DNA of 64,000 bases from Glutamicibacter sp. JC586 (GTDB taxonomy: Bacteria; Actinomycetota; Actinomycetes; Actinomycetales; Micrococcaceae): positions 372,001 to 436,000 of the forward strand of contig NZ_VHIN01000010.1 in NCBI RefSeq assembly GCF_009805585.1, in the 5' to 3' direction. The position numbers and the translations under genes are program-made. Shown here one piece after another: positions 45,429 through 52,920 of the stretch. The notes under the pieces were generated by a model that saw only the letters and a list, made by a program, of their open reading frames with translations, had not been told where the DNA came from and searched no databases. Position 1 is the stretch's first letter. Each line of letters begins with the position of its first letter.

Positions 45429-46643
45429 ATGACCAACATTCCAAGTCCTCAGAATGCACAAGTTAGCCGTGGAGTCAGCGGTGCGGGTGAAGTCTTGCAA
45501 CTCTTCCTCGACGGTAATGCCCACAGCCGCACCGACCTCGCGGCCCTGACCGGCATGGCTCGCTCCACTCTGCAGGAGCGCCTCGACACTCTGACCCAAC
45601 TTGGTCTGATTGGCCTAGTTCAGGAAGGCGCCTCCACTGGCGGCCGTCCCCCACAACGCATTGCTTTATTGCCTGAAGCGCGACTGATCCTGGCCATCGA
45701 TCTCGGGGCAAGTCATCTGCGCGTTGCATTATCTAATCTGGCATCAGTCCCACAATTCCAGGCACAGTCCCCAATCGTTTTGAGCGATGGACCGGAAGTT
45801 ATCCTGCAGGCAGCGTTGAAACTTGCCGATGACTTACTCTCGAAAGCCAAACGCCAGCGGGATGACATCATCGCGGTGGGCATGGGGGTACCAGGCCCAG
45901 TTATCTTTGACACGGGCCAGCCTGCGAACCCTCCGATCATGCCCGGTTGGGACAGATTTAACATCCCCGAATGGTTCCACCAACACCTAGACGCGTTGGT
46001 CATCGTGGACAACGATGTAAACCTCATGGCCTTGGGCGAGAGAAACCAGAACGATGAGGATAACGACAACTTCCTATTCGTAAAGATTGCCACCGGCATT
46101 GGCTCTGGAATCATTTCCGGTGGCTTACTGCAACGTGGCGCGCAAGGCACAGCCGGGGACATCGGCCATGTGCGCATTCGTCGTGGTGATGGAATCTTCT
46201 GCCATTGCGGAAATGAAGGCTGCCTCGAAGCAGTGGCTTCGGGACCCAAGATTGCCCAAGCTCTGCGCGACCAGGATATCGAGGCACACAGCAACACCGA
46301 CGTAGTGGACTTGGTGGCAGCGGGAAATATCCAAGCAATCCATGCGGTCAGGCAGGCCGGACGAGACCTCGGCGAAGTACTCGCCGCATCGGTCAGCCTG
46401 CTCAACCCCTCACAGATTGTCATTGGTGGCCGTATCTCAGCCGCAGGAGAACACCTGCTTGCGGGAATTCGTGAGGTTGTCTACCAACGTGGGGCGCCAC
46501 TTTCGACGCAGCATTTGCAGATCCGTACCTCACGCAGCTGGGAGGATGGAGCACTGCGCGGTGCCAGCATGATTGCACTGCACCACGCTTTGAGCCCTCA
46601 GGCAATCGAAGCGAAAGCTACCGAGTTACTCGCTGCAAATTAA
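45429..46643 (+). CDS. ROK-family transcriptional repressor
   Basis: A 404-aa NagC/XylR-like repressor. An N-terminal winged helix (RTDLAALTGMARSTLQERLD, IGLVQEGASTGGRPPQRIAL) is followed by the ROK kinase-like domain with the sugar-site DNDVNLMALGE, the GIGSGIISGG loop and the zinc motif HVRIRRGDGIFCHCGNEGCL. It is divergent from the sugar operon and so probably represses it until the sugar or its oxidised derivative binds. Confidence 0.85.
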   Translation: MTNIPSPQNAQVSRGVSGAGEVLQLFLDGNAHSRTDLAALTGMARSTLQERLDTLTQLGLIGLVQEGASTGGRPPQRIALLPEARLILAIDLGASHLRVALSNLASVPQFQAQSPIVLSDGPEVILQAALKLADDLLSKAKRQRDDIIAVGMGVPGPVIFDTGQPANPPIMPGWDRFNIPEWFHQHLDALVIVDNDVNLMALGERNQNDEDNDNFLFVKIATGIGSGIISGGLLQRGAQGTAGDIGHVRIRRGDGIFCHCGNEGCLEAVASGPKIAQALRDQDIEAHSNTDVVDLVAAGNIQAIHAVRQAGRDLGEVLAASVSLLNPSQIVIGGRISAAGEHLLAGIREVVYQRGAPLSTQHLQIRTSRSWEDGALRGASMIALHHALSPQAIEAKATELLAAN

Positions 46644-46732
46644 GAATTCTGAATCAAACTAAACCACGGGTTCTGAAATACCGGACAAGTCTGCCGCTTC
46701 CGCTGTACTCAATCTTGCTGCCATGACCAATG

Positions 46733-46757
46733 ATGTAAATAGTTAGTCACGTTACAT
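46733..46757. promoter_or_regulatory. Inverted repeat upstream of urocanase
   Basis: ATGTAA-N13-TTACAT, extendable with AAT/ATT, lies just upstream of the urocanase start. It could be a regulator site of the hut gene; no hut regulator is encoded in the window. Confidence 0.35.
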
Positions 46758-46771
46758 TGTTAGGAATTGCC

Positions 46772-48442
46772 ATGAGCAACGAAACCCGCGTTATCCGCGC
46801 ACCAAGGGGTACCAAATTGACCGCCAAGTCGTGGGCCACCGAAGCTCCACTACGGATGCTGATGAACAATCTGGACCCCGAAGTCGCCGAACGCCCAGAA
46901 GACCTGGTGGTATACGGTGGCACCGGCAAAGCCGCCCGTTCGTGGGATGCTTTTGACGCAATCGTGGAGACGCTCAAAGATCTTGAAGAGAACGAAACGC
47001 TTTTGGTTCAGTCTGGAAAACCAGTTGGCGTTTTCACAACCAACAAGTGGGCACCGCGCGTTCTGATTGCCAACTCAAATCTTGTCGGCGATTGGGCTAA
47101 TTGGGAGCACTTCCGCAAGCTCGAAGCTGAAGGTCTGATGATGTACGGACAGATGACCGCCGGGTCCTGGATCTACATCGGCACGCAGGGCATTTTGCAA
47201 GGAACCTACGAAACTTTCGCTGCCATTGCAGCTAAGAGATTCAACGGTTCCCTCGCCGGCACGCTGACTCTGACAGGCGGTTGCGGTGGTATGGGTGGAG
47301 CCCAGCCTTTGGCGGTTACCCTCAATGGTGGAGCGGTACTGATCATTGACGTTGATGAAACTAGGTTGCGCCGCAGACTATCCAAGCGTTACCTAGATGA
47401 CGTTGAATTAGATCTTGATAAGGCGTTGAGCAAAGTAATCGCTGCCAAGAATGAAGGTAGGGCCTTATCTGTTGGACACGTTGGAAACGCGGCAGAGATT
47501 TTCCCCGCGTTGCGCAAGCGTCATGAAGCTGGCGAATTGACCTTTGATATCGTCACCGATCAGACCAGCGCCCATGATCCGCTGAGCTACTTACCTCCCG
47601 AATACAGCATTGAGCAATGGCAGTCCGAGTCGACCGCCGATGCAACGGGATTCACCAAGAAGGCCCAGAGCGCCATGGCTGCACAGGTCGAGGCCATGGT
47701 TGGTTTCCAAGATGCTGGCGCAGAGGTCTTTGACTACGGAAACTCGATTCGTGATGAAGCACGTAAGGGCGGATTCAACCGTGCATTCGAATTCCCCGGA
47801 TTCGTTCCTGCTTACATTCGCCCCTTGTTCTGCGAAGGTCTGGGCCCCTTCAGATGGGTTGCACTATCTGGAGATCCAGAAGACATCAAGGTCACAGATC
47901 AGGCGCTGAAGAATCTATTTCCTGAAAACGAGCATCTGCACCGCTGGCTCGACGCCGCCCAAGAGCATGTTGAGTTTGAAGGGCTGCCTGCTCGTATCTG
48001 CTGGCTGGGCTACGGCGAGCGCCAGAAAGCCGGACTACTCTTCAACCAACTAGTTGCTGAGGGCAAAGTTTCCGCACCGATTGTAATCGGCCGCGACCAC
48101 CTAGATTCCGGATCTGTAGCTTCACCGTATCGCGAAACTGAATCCATGAAGGATGGCAGTGACGCCGTGGCTGACTGGCCTTTGCTCAATGCGCTCACGG
48201 CGGCTAGCTCGGGTGCCTCATGGGTTTCAATTCACCATGGTGGCGGAGTTGGCATGGGCCGCTCGATTCACGCTGGTCAGGTGTCGCTGGCTGACGGAAC
48301 CGAGCTCGCAGCGGCAAAGCTGGAAGCGCTCCTAACCAACGACCCCGGCATGGGTGTCATCCGGCACGTGGATGCCGGATACGAGCGTGCTATCGAAGTC
48401 GCGAATGAGCGTAATGTCCGCATCCCGATGAGCGGAAAATAG
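46772..48442 (+). CDS. hutU: Urocanate hydratase (urocanase)
   Basis: A 556-aa enzyme converting urocanate to imidazolone propionate, the second step in histidine breakdown. NAD-binding blocks are clear: [19 protein letters not shown], and the C-terminal [18 protein letters not shown]. The active-site Cys sits in [11 protein letters not shown], around residue 354. The length is standard. The start has TAGGA upstream. HutH is about 2.4 kb downstream, separated by unrelated genes. Confidence 0.95.
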   Translation: MSNETRVIRAPRGTKLTAKSWATEAPLRMLMNNLDPEVAERPEDLVVYGGTGKAARSWDAFDAIVETLKDLEENETLLVQSGKPVGVFTTNKWAPRVLIANSNLVGDWANWEHFRKLEAEGLMMYGQMTAGSWIYIGTQGILQGTYETFAAIAAKRFNGSLAGTLTLTGGCGGMGGAQPLAVTLNGGAVLIIDVDETRLRRRLSKRYLDDVELDLDKALSKVIAAKNEGRALSVGHVGNAAEIFPALRKRHEAGELTFDIVTDQTSAHDPLSYLPPEYSIEQWQSESTADATGFTKKAQSAMAAQVEAMVGFQDAGAEVFDYGNSIRDEARKGGFNRAFEFPGFVPAYIRPLFCEGLGPFRWVALSGDPEDIKVTDQALKNLFPENEHLHRWLDAAQEHVEFEGLPARICWLGYGERQKAGLLFNQLVAEGKVSAPIVIGRDHLDSGSVASPYRETESMKDGSDAVADWPLLNALTAASSGASWVSIHHGGGVGMGRSIHAGQVSLADGTELAAAKLEALLTNDPGMGVIRHVDAGYERAIEVANERNVRIPMSGK

Positions 48443-48456
48443 CTTCATGTCCGGTT

Positions 48457-48494
48457 CGCGTGCGTTGCCTGCTAACCCGCTAGCAATGCACGCG
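48457..48494 (+). terminator. Hairpin after urocanase
   Basis: A 12-bp stem with one mismatch (CGCGTGCGTTGC / GCAATGCACGCG) lies 15 bp after the hutU stop. There is no uridine tract, so it may be an imperfect or factor-dependent terminator. Confidence 0.4.
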
Positions 48495-48670
48495 TACCCC
48501 TTGCTTCATGCATCATAAGAGGACGAAAAATACCGTCTGACATGGACACAATGAACGCATTCTTAACGCACCGTGACGGGCATCTCAAAGGTTCCAATTA
48601 AGGGTTGAAGGCACGGTTGACCGTGCATAGCGTGGGTCAGGTCAGGACGAATCGACCCACGGAGGACATC

Positions 48671-49129
48671 ATGTCTGAGCAGGATTCAAACGAGCAGTTC
48701 GGAAATTTCGATAACAACCAGTCTGACGAAAACGGCGGCTTTGGCTCGTCGAACGGTCAGGGCAACGACAACGAACAATCCTTCGGCGGCAACGAACAGT
48801 CAAGCCAAAGCTCCTACACCGGTGGCAACGACAACGAACGATCCTTCGGCGGCAACGACAACGAACGATCCTTCGGCGGCAACGACAACGAACAATCCTT
48901 CGGCGGCAACGAACAGTCAAGCCAAAGCTCCTACACCGGTGGCAACGACAACGAACAATCCTTCGGCGGCGGCAACGAACAATCAAGCCAAAGCTCCTAC
49001 GCCGGCGGCAACGACAACGATCAGTCGTTCGGTGGTGGCAACGACAACGAACAATCCAACCGAGGATCCTTCGGTGATGATAATGAAGAACAAGGCTTCG
49101 GCGGCCAGGGCCAGAACGAAGAATTCTAA
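48671..49129 (+). CDS. Low-complexity Gly/Asn/Ser-rich repeat protein
   Basis: A 152-aa predicted intrinsically disordered, acidic protein, ATG start with GGAGGACAT upstream. It consists of repeats of GGNDNE(Q/R)SFGG and GGNEQSSQSSYTGG, rich in Gly, Asn, Ser, Gln and aromatic stickers. No signal peptide or known domain is visible. It may be a stress or condensate-type protein, as such composition and its closeness to dps suggest; nothing is proven. All repeat lengths are multiples of three, so it can gain or lose units without frameshift. Confidence 0.7.
   Translation: MSEQDSNEQFGNFDNNQSDENGGFGSSNGQGNDNEQSFGGNEQSSQSSYTGGNDNERSFGGNDNERSFGGNDNEQSFGGNEQSSQSSYTGGNDNEQSFGGGNEQSSQSSYAGGNDNDQSFGGGNDNEQSNRGSFGDDNEEQGFGGQGQNEEF
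48788..49050 (+). repeat. In-frame tandem and dispersed repeats in the Gly/Asn-rich gene
   Basis: Three consecutive 27-bp units (beginning GGCAACGACAACGAACGATC) start at 48824. A 36-bp block (GGCAACGAACAGTCAAGC...) occurs identically at 48788 and 48905, with a divergent third copy near 48970. The near identity implies recent duplication or gene conversion. Confidence 0.75.
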
Positions 49130-49211
49130 CCTTTGTTCTAGCAACAGGCGGCATCGTTTGCTCACTGTCATCCTGTTCCCGTAGATAGAATTTTCACGGG
49201 TACGGATCATT

Positions 49212-49264
49212 AAAGAGAAGTCGCCTTGTTTCTGAATACTTCAGAAACAAGGCGACTTCTCTTT
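49212..49264. terminator. Long perfect bidirectional terminator
   Basis: A 25-bp perfect stem with a 3-nt loop (TAC), bordered by A and T tracts on the respective strands, sits between the convergent repeat-protein and dps genes. It has the features of an intrinsic terminator on both strands. Confidence 0.85.
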
Positions 49265-49307
49265 GTCTAGCATCTCTCCAGCCGGCTACCCGCCAACAAG
49301 TTGCTCA

Positions 49308-49817
49308 CTATGGGCGTCGTGTTTCGGCGCTGATAAACCATGCCTGTTGCTCCAGATCAGCAATGTACTGATGCAAGATGTCGGCGGTTGTAGGATCTGC
49401 ATCGTCTACAGGATCATGTACTTCTCGGATGACACCAACCGTATTTTGTAGAGCCTTAACCACCATATCCACTGCGTCCGTGGTCAGGATTTCGGTGTTA
49501 ACTGGCTGCTCAAGCTTGGTGTACTTGGTGATCGTTGCGGCCAGTCCATCTGGAGTAATGTGCAGGGCACGCATACGTTCAGCAATTTCATCCGAGCCGC
49601 GACGCGCAATATCTACAATCTCGTCAAGGTTCTGGTGCAAGTCCCTGAAGTTCGGTCCTACAACGTTCCAATGGATCTGTTTGCCGATCAATTGCAGGTC
49701 TAGTAGCTGGACAAGGACGTTCTGCAAAGCGTCGCCCAGTTCGGCCGAAGCAATGAAACCCTTCTCAGCATTTTCCTTCGTCGTTTTCTTCGCGGTGGTT
49801 TTCTTGATGTCCGCCAT
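49308..49817 (-). CDS. dps: Dps-family DNA-binding ferritin-like protein
   Basis: A 169-aa Dps. The N-terminal tail is lysine-rich (ADIKKTTAKKTTKE), suited to DNA binding; ferroxidase-site residues lie in GKQIHWNVVGPNFRDLHQNL with DEIVDIARRGSDE. It forms dodecamers that store iron and protect DNA in stationary phase or oxidative stress. It converges on the repeat protein gene through a shared terminator. Confidence 0.92.
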   Translation of the reverse strand: MADIKKTTAKKTTKENAEKGFIASAELGDALQNVLVQLLDLQLIGKQIHWNVVGPNFRDLHQNLDEIVDIARRGSDEIAERMRALHITPDGLAATITKYTKLEQPVNTEILTTDAVDMVVKALQNTVGVIREVHDPVDDADPTTADILHQYIADLEQQAWFISAETRRP

Positions 49818-50005
49818 GGCATCTCCCTTGCATTGAAGTTGACGTTGCCGGCACCGGTGCAGTTCCGATGCACTTCTCTGAACGTTACCTACATGGTGCG
49901 AGAATTTCGACGTGCCCTAACGATTTTGAGAGGACGTTCAGCAACCGGTCACGAGGCATTAAGACGACAAACTGCTGGCGAGCAGTATCTGCTCGCCAGC
50001 ATTTC

Positions 50006-50233
50006 CTATGCTCCTGCGTCGGTTCCACCATTCACGCGGTCCAAGGTCGACGGTCCTGCGATCATGCGGAAAATTCCCCAAGCCATGGCTAGTCCACCCC
50101 AAATGACACCAAGCCACAAAGGGGTCATAGTGTCAGATTGGCTTGCGGAGGCAAAGAATATAAACAAGAGAAACAAGGAGGCAATGAGTCCTCCACCAAC
50201 GACTAGACCTAATCCATGAATTTTTCTAGGCAT
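50006..50233 (-). CDS. Small two-helix membrane protein, unknown function
   Basis: A 75-aa protein with two predicted helices (LGLVVGGGLIASLFLLFIFF and PLWLGVIWGGLAMAWGIFRM) and a short soluble tail. GGAGCGGAAAG stands right before the ATG. I do not recognise a family. It is an orphan between dps and hutH. Confidence 0.55.
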   Translation of the reverse strand: MPRKIHGLGLVVGGGLIASLFLLFIFFASASQSDTMTPLWLGVIWGGLAMAWGIFRMIAGPSTLDRVNGGTDAGA

Positions 50234-50843
50234 CTTTCCGCTCCAAAACAATTCATCAATGAATGGACCACCGGTTGCGCAGTCACACGCGTTGGCTACA
50301 ACTTTTCCAGTTGTCCCTGGACTTCAGTTTTCACATTGCCTCCCGTCGGTGTGCATCGAGCGCACCGTGTTGCTGATAGGTACAGGGTAGGCCTGTTTTC
50401 CACGTAGAACTAGTGGCATCTGACCTGTCTTTTCCGAGCGCTTTAACTTCTTTCCCCGCCCCCTGTTCCCCGTCATGGAATGTCGATCCCGCTGGCAAGA
50501 ATTCGAATCGGAGCGACCTCCCAGAATCAGCAAGACTTCACAAGAATTCTTGAGCTCAAGGGCTGAGTAAGTTGTAGCCGCGAACCTAATCGAGATCCTC
50601 AACGTTTGCAGTGTAGGCAATTGCCTAGTTTGGAAAAATAACAATGCGTCCGTCAATGAATCCCGCGGATCAATTCCTATGCACTGATGCCCGGCTCAAA
50701 CCTGATCACCGCTTCACAACTGTTGGCCACATGCGTCCGGCATTTCAGACATAACCACGATTTATTGGCTACTTACCCCGTGTTTCTGCCGAACAATAGA
50801 AACTAGAGACCACTTTACTAAGTAACGAATGGACTGAATTTTC
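50234..50843. other. Non-coding interval upstream of hutH
   Basis: No credible gene in six frames. A 5-1-5 palindrome, TTACT-A-AGTAA (50815-50825), sits about 20 bp before the hutH start and may be an operator. A 110-codon minus-strand frame (50324-50656) has no ribosome site and is not convincing. Confidence 0.5.
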
Positions 50844-52385
50844 ATGGCTTCTTCAACCCCAGTAACCCTCGAGCTTAACAGTGCCACCGCCGAAGACGTT
50901 ATCGCAGTAGCCCGCCACGAAGCACACATCACGATCTCCGCGCAGGTACTTGAACAACTAGCTTCGGTCCGCGCACATATAGATGCCCTAGCGTCAGCCG
51001 ATACGCCAGTCTATGGAATTTCGACCGGCTTCGGTGCTCTGGCTACCCGTCACATTGCGCTGGAAGACCGTGCCAAGTTGCAGCGGTCTCTGATTCGTTC
51101 CCACGCCGCTGGTATGGGAGCCCCTGTTGAACGAGAAGTAGTTCGCGCCCTAATGTTCCTGCGCGCAAAGACCTTGGCTTCCAGTCGTACCGGCGTGCGA
51201 CCGGTAGTTCTAGAAACCATGGTCGCTTTGCTCAATGCAGGAATCACCCCCGTGGTTCGTGAATACGGGTCATTGGGTTGTTCCGGTGACCTTGCCCCAC
51301 TCTCCCACTGTGCACTGGTGCTCATGGGTGAGGGAGAAGCCACCGACCGCGATGGCGTACAACGCCCGGTTCCCGAGCTACTAGCAGAAGCCGGAATCGC
51401 ACCGGTGGAATTGGCCGAGAAGGAAGGTCTAGCACTGGTCAACGGCACCGACGGTATGCTCGGCCAACTGCTGATGGCTCTAGCCGATCTTGAAGAACTC
51501 ACCGACATCGCCGATGCCACCGCCGCTATGAGTGTTGAAGCTCAACTGGGCACCGCACAGGTCTTCCGTGCCGAGCTGCACGAAGCACTGCGCCCGCACC
51601 CAGGACAGGGGCGTAGCGCAGCCAACATGTATGCACTGCTCGCTAACTCCCCGATCGTCAATTCCCACCGTGAAGGCGACGGTCGAGTGCAGGATGCCTA
51701 CTCGCTACGTTGCTCACCGCAGGTTACTGGCGCTGTGCGTGACACCATCGCCCACGCCCGAATGGTGGCTACCCGCGAGCTTGCTGCTGCCATTGATAAC
51801 CCGGTGGTTTTGCCCAGCGGAGAAGTCACGTCCAATGGCAACTTCCACGGTGCACCGGTAGCTTATGTCCTAGATTTCTTGGCCATTGCTGTGGCAGATC
51901 TCGGCTCCATCGCTGAACGCCGTACCGACCGCATGCTTGATCCAGCCCGTTCCCGTGACCTACCAGCATTCCTTGCAGATGATCCAGGCGTGGACTCCGG
52001 CATGATGATTGCCCAGTACACCCAAGCCGGGCTGGTCGCCGAGAACAAGCGCTTGGCAGTACCTGCCAGCGTCGATTCCATCCCATCCTCGGCCATGCAG
52101 GAGGACCACGTTTCCCTCGGTTGGCATGCCGCCCGAAAACTGCGCACCGCGGTAGCGAACCTGCGCAGAATTTTGGCAGTGGAAATGCTCATTGCCGCTC
52201 GCGCCTTAGATCTGCGTGCACCGCTGAAGCCCGGAGCAGGCACCGGCGCGCTTGTAGAACTGTTGCGCACCAAAGTCGCAGGTCCGGGCGAGGACCGATT
52301 CCTCTCGGCGGAATTGGAAGCAGCTGATGAGCTGTTGGCCACTGGTGTCGTGCACAGTGTCCTGCGTCATCATCTTCCAGCCTAG
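50844..52385 (+). CDS. hutH: Histidine ammonia-lyase (histidase)
   Basis: A 513-aa lyase producing urocanate and ammonia from histidine. The MIO-forming tripeptide is Cys146-Ser147-Gly148 in YGSLGCSGDLAPLSH, instead of the common Ala-Ser-Gly. Further blocks are YGISTGFGALATRH at residues 57-70, and NGTDGMLGQLL and FHGAPVAYVLDFL. No good Shine-Dalgarno is visible before the ATG. Together with hutU it supplies the first two steps of the Hut pathway; hutI and hutG are not in the window. Confidence 0.95.
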   Translation: MASSTPVTLELNSATAEDVIAVARHEAHITISAQVLEQLASVRAHIDALASADTPVYGISTGFGALATRHIALEDRAKLQRSLIRSHAAGMGAPVEREVVRALMFLRAKTLASSRTGVRPVVLETMVALLNAGITPVVREYGSLGCSGDLAPLSHCALVLMGEGEATDRDGVQRPVPELLAEAGIAPVELAEKEGLALVNGTDGMLGQLLMALADLEELTDIADATAAMSVEAQLGTAQVFRAELHEALRPHPGQGRSAANMYALLANSPIVNSHREGDGRVQDAYSLRCSPQVTGAVRDTIAHARMVATRELAAAIDNPVVLPSGEVTSNGNFHGAPVAYVLDFLAIAVADLGSIAERRTDRMLDPARSRDLPAFLADDPGVDSGMMIAQYTQAGLVAENKRLAVPASVDSIPSSAMQEDHVSLGWHAARKLRTAVANLRRILAVEMLIAARALDLRAPLKPGAGTGALVELLRTKVAGPGEDRFLSAELEAADELLATGVVHSVLRHHLPA

Positions 52386-52491
52386 TGATGCGAATAGCTG
52401 TGTGATTTAGCTCGGATCGGTCCCCCAACGTCATAAAAAGCGTAAACTTGGCTACCGGGAAACTTCCAACCTTCTGTGAAAGAAACTTGCT

Positions 52492-52914
52492 ATGCAACGC
52501 ACCATGTTCAAGTCCAAGATCCACCGGGCAACAGTCACCCAGGCCGACCTTCACTACGTCGGTTCGGTCACCGTGGACTCCGAGCTGCTCGAAGCCTCGG
52601 ATATCTTGCCCGGAGAACTGGTCAGCATTGTCGACATCACCAACGGTGCACGGCTTGAAACCTACACCATTGCTGGCGAACCTGGCAGTGGCGTCATCGG
52701 TATCAACGGTGCAGCAGCCCACCTCGTACACCCAGGGGATCTGGTCATCTTGATCAGCTATGCACAGATGGAAGACGCTGAAGCACGTAGCTACGTACCC
52801 AGCGTGGTGCACGTAGATGCCGATAACAAGATCATTCATCTAGGCGATGACCCGGCCGAAGCCGTGGCCGAGGGCGTTGAGACACCCCCGTTTGCAGTGC
52901 TCAACAGCAACTAA
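52492..52914 (+). CDS. panD: Aspartate 1-decarboxylase
   Basis: A 140-aa pyruvoyl enzyme that makes beta-alanine for pantothenate. The self-processing site is Gly24-Ser25 in [10 protein letters not shown]. Other conserved residues are [12 protein letters not shown] and [20 protein letters not shown]. The length agrees with the actinobacterial type. Its stop is 6 bp from that of the convergent UvrA-like gene, and its terminator lies inside that gene. Confidence 0.95.
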   Translation: MQRTMFKSKIHRATVTQADLHYVGSVTVDSELLEASDILPGELVSIVDITNGARLETYTIAGEPGSGVIGINGAAAHLVHPGDLVILISYAQMEDAEARSYVPSVVHVDADNKIIHLGDDPAEAVAEGVETPPFAVLNSN

Positions 52915-52920
52915 ATTCAT

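Noticed and set aside
48788-49050. Possible CRISPR-like array
   Set aside because: Repeats are adjacent, in-frame coding units without unique spacers and no cas genes are nearby.
48669-49154. Arg/Cys-rich 161-codon minus-strand frame
   Set aside because: It is the reverse reading of the repeat array; its regular composition reflects the repeats.
50324-50656. 110-codon minus-strand frame upstream of hutH
   Set aside because: No start signal, no known motif, and not supported by neighbours.
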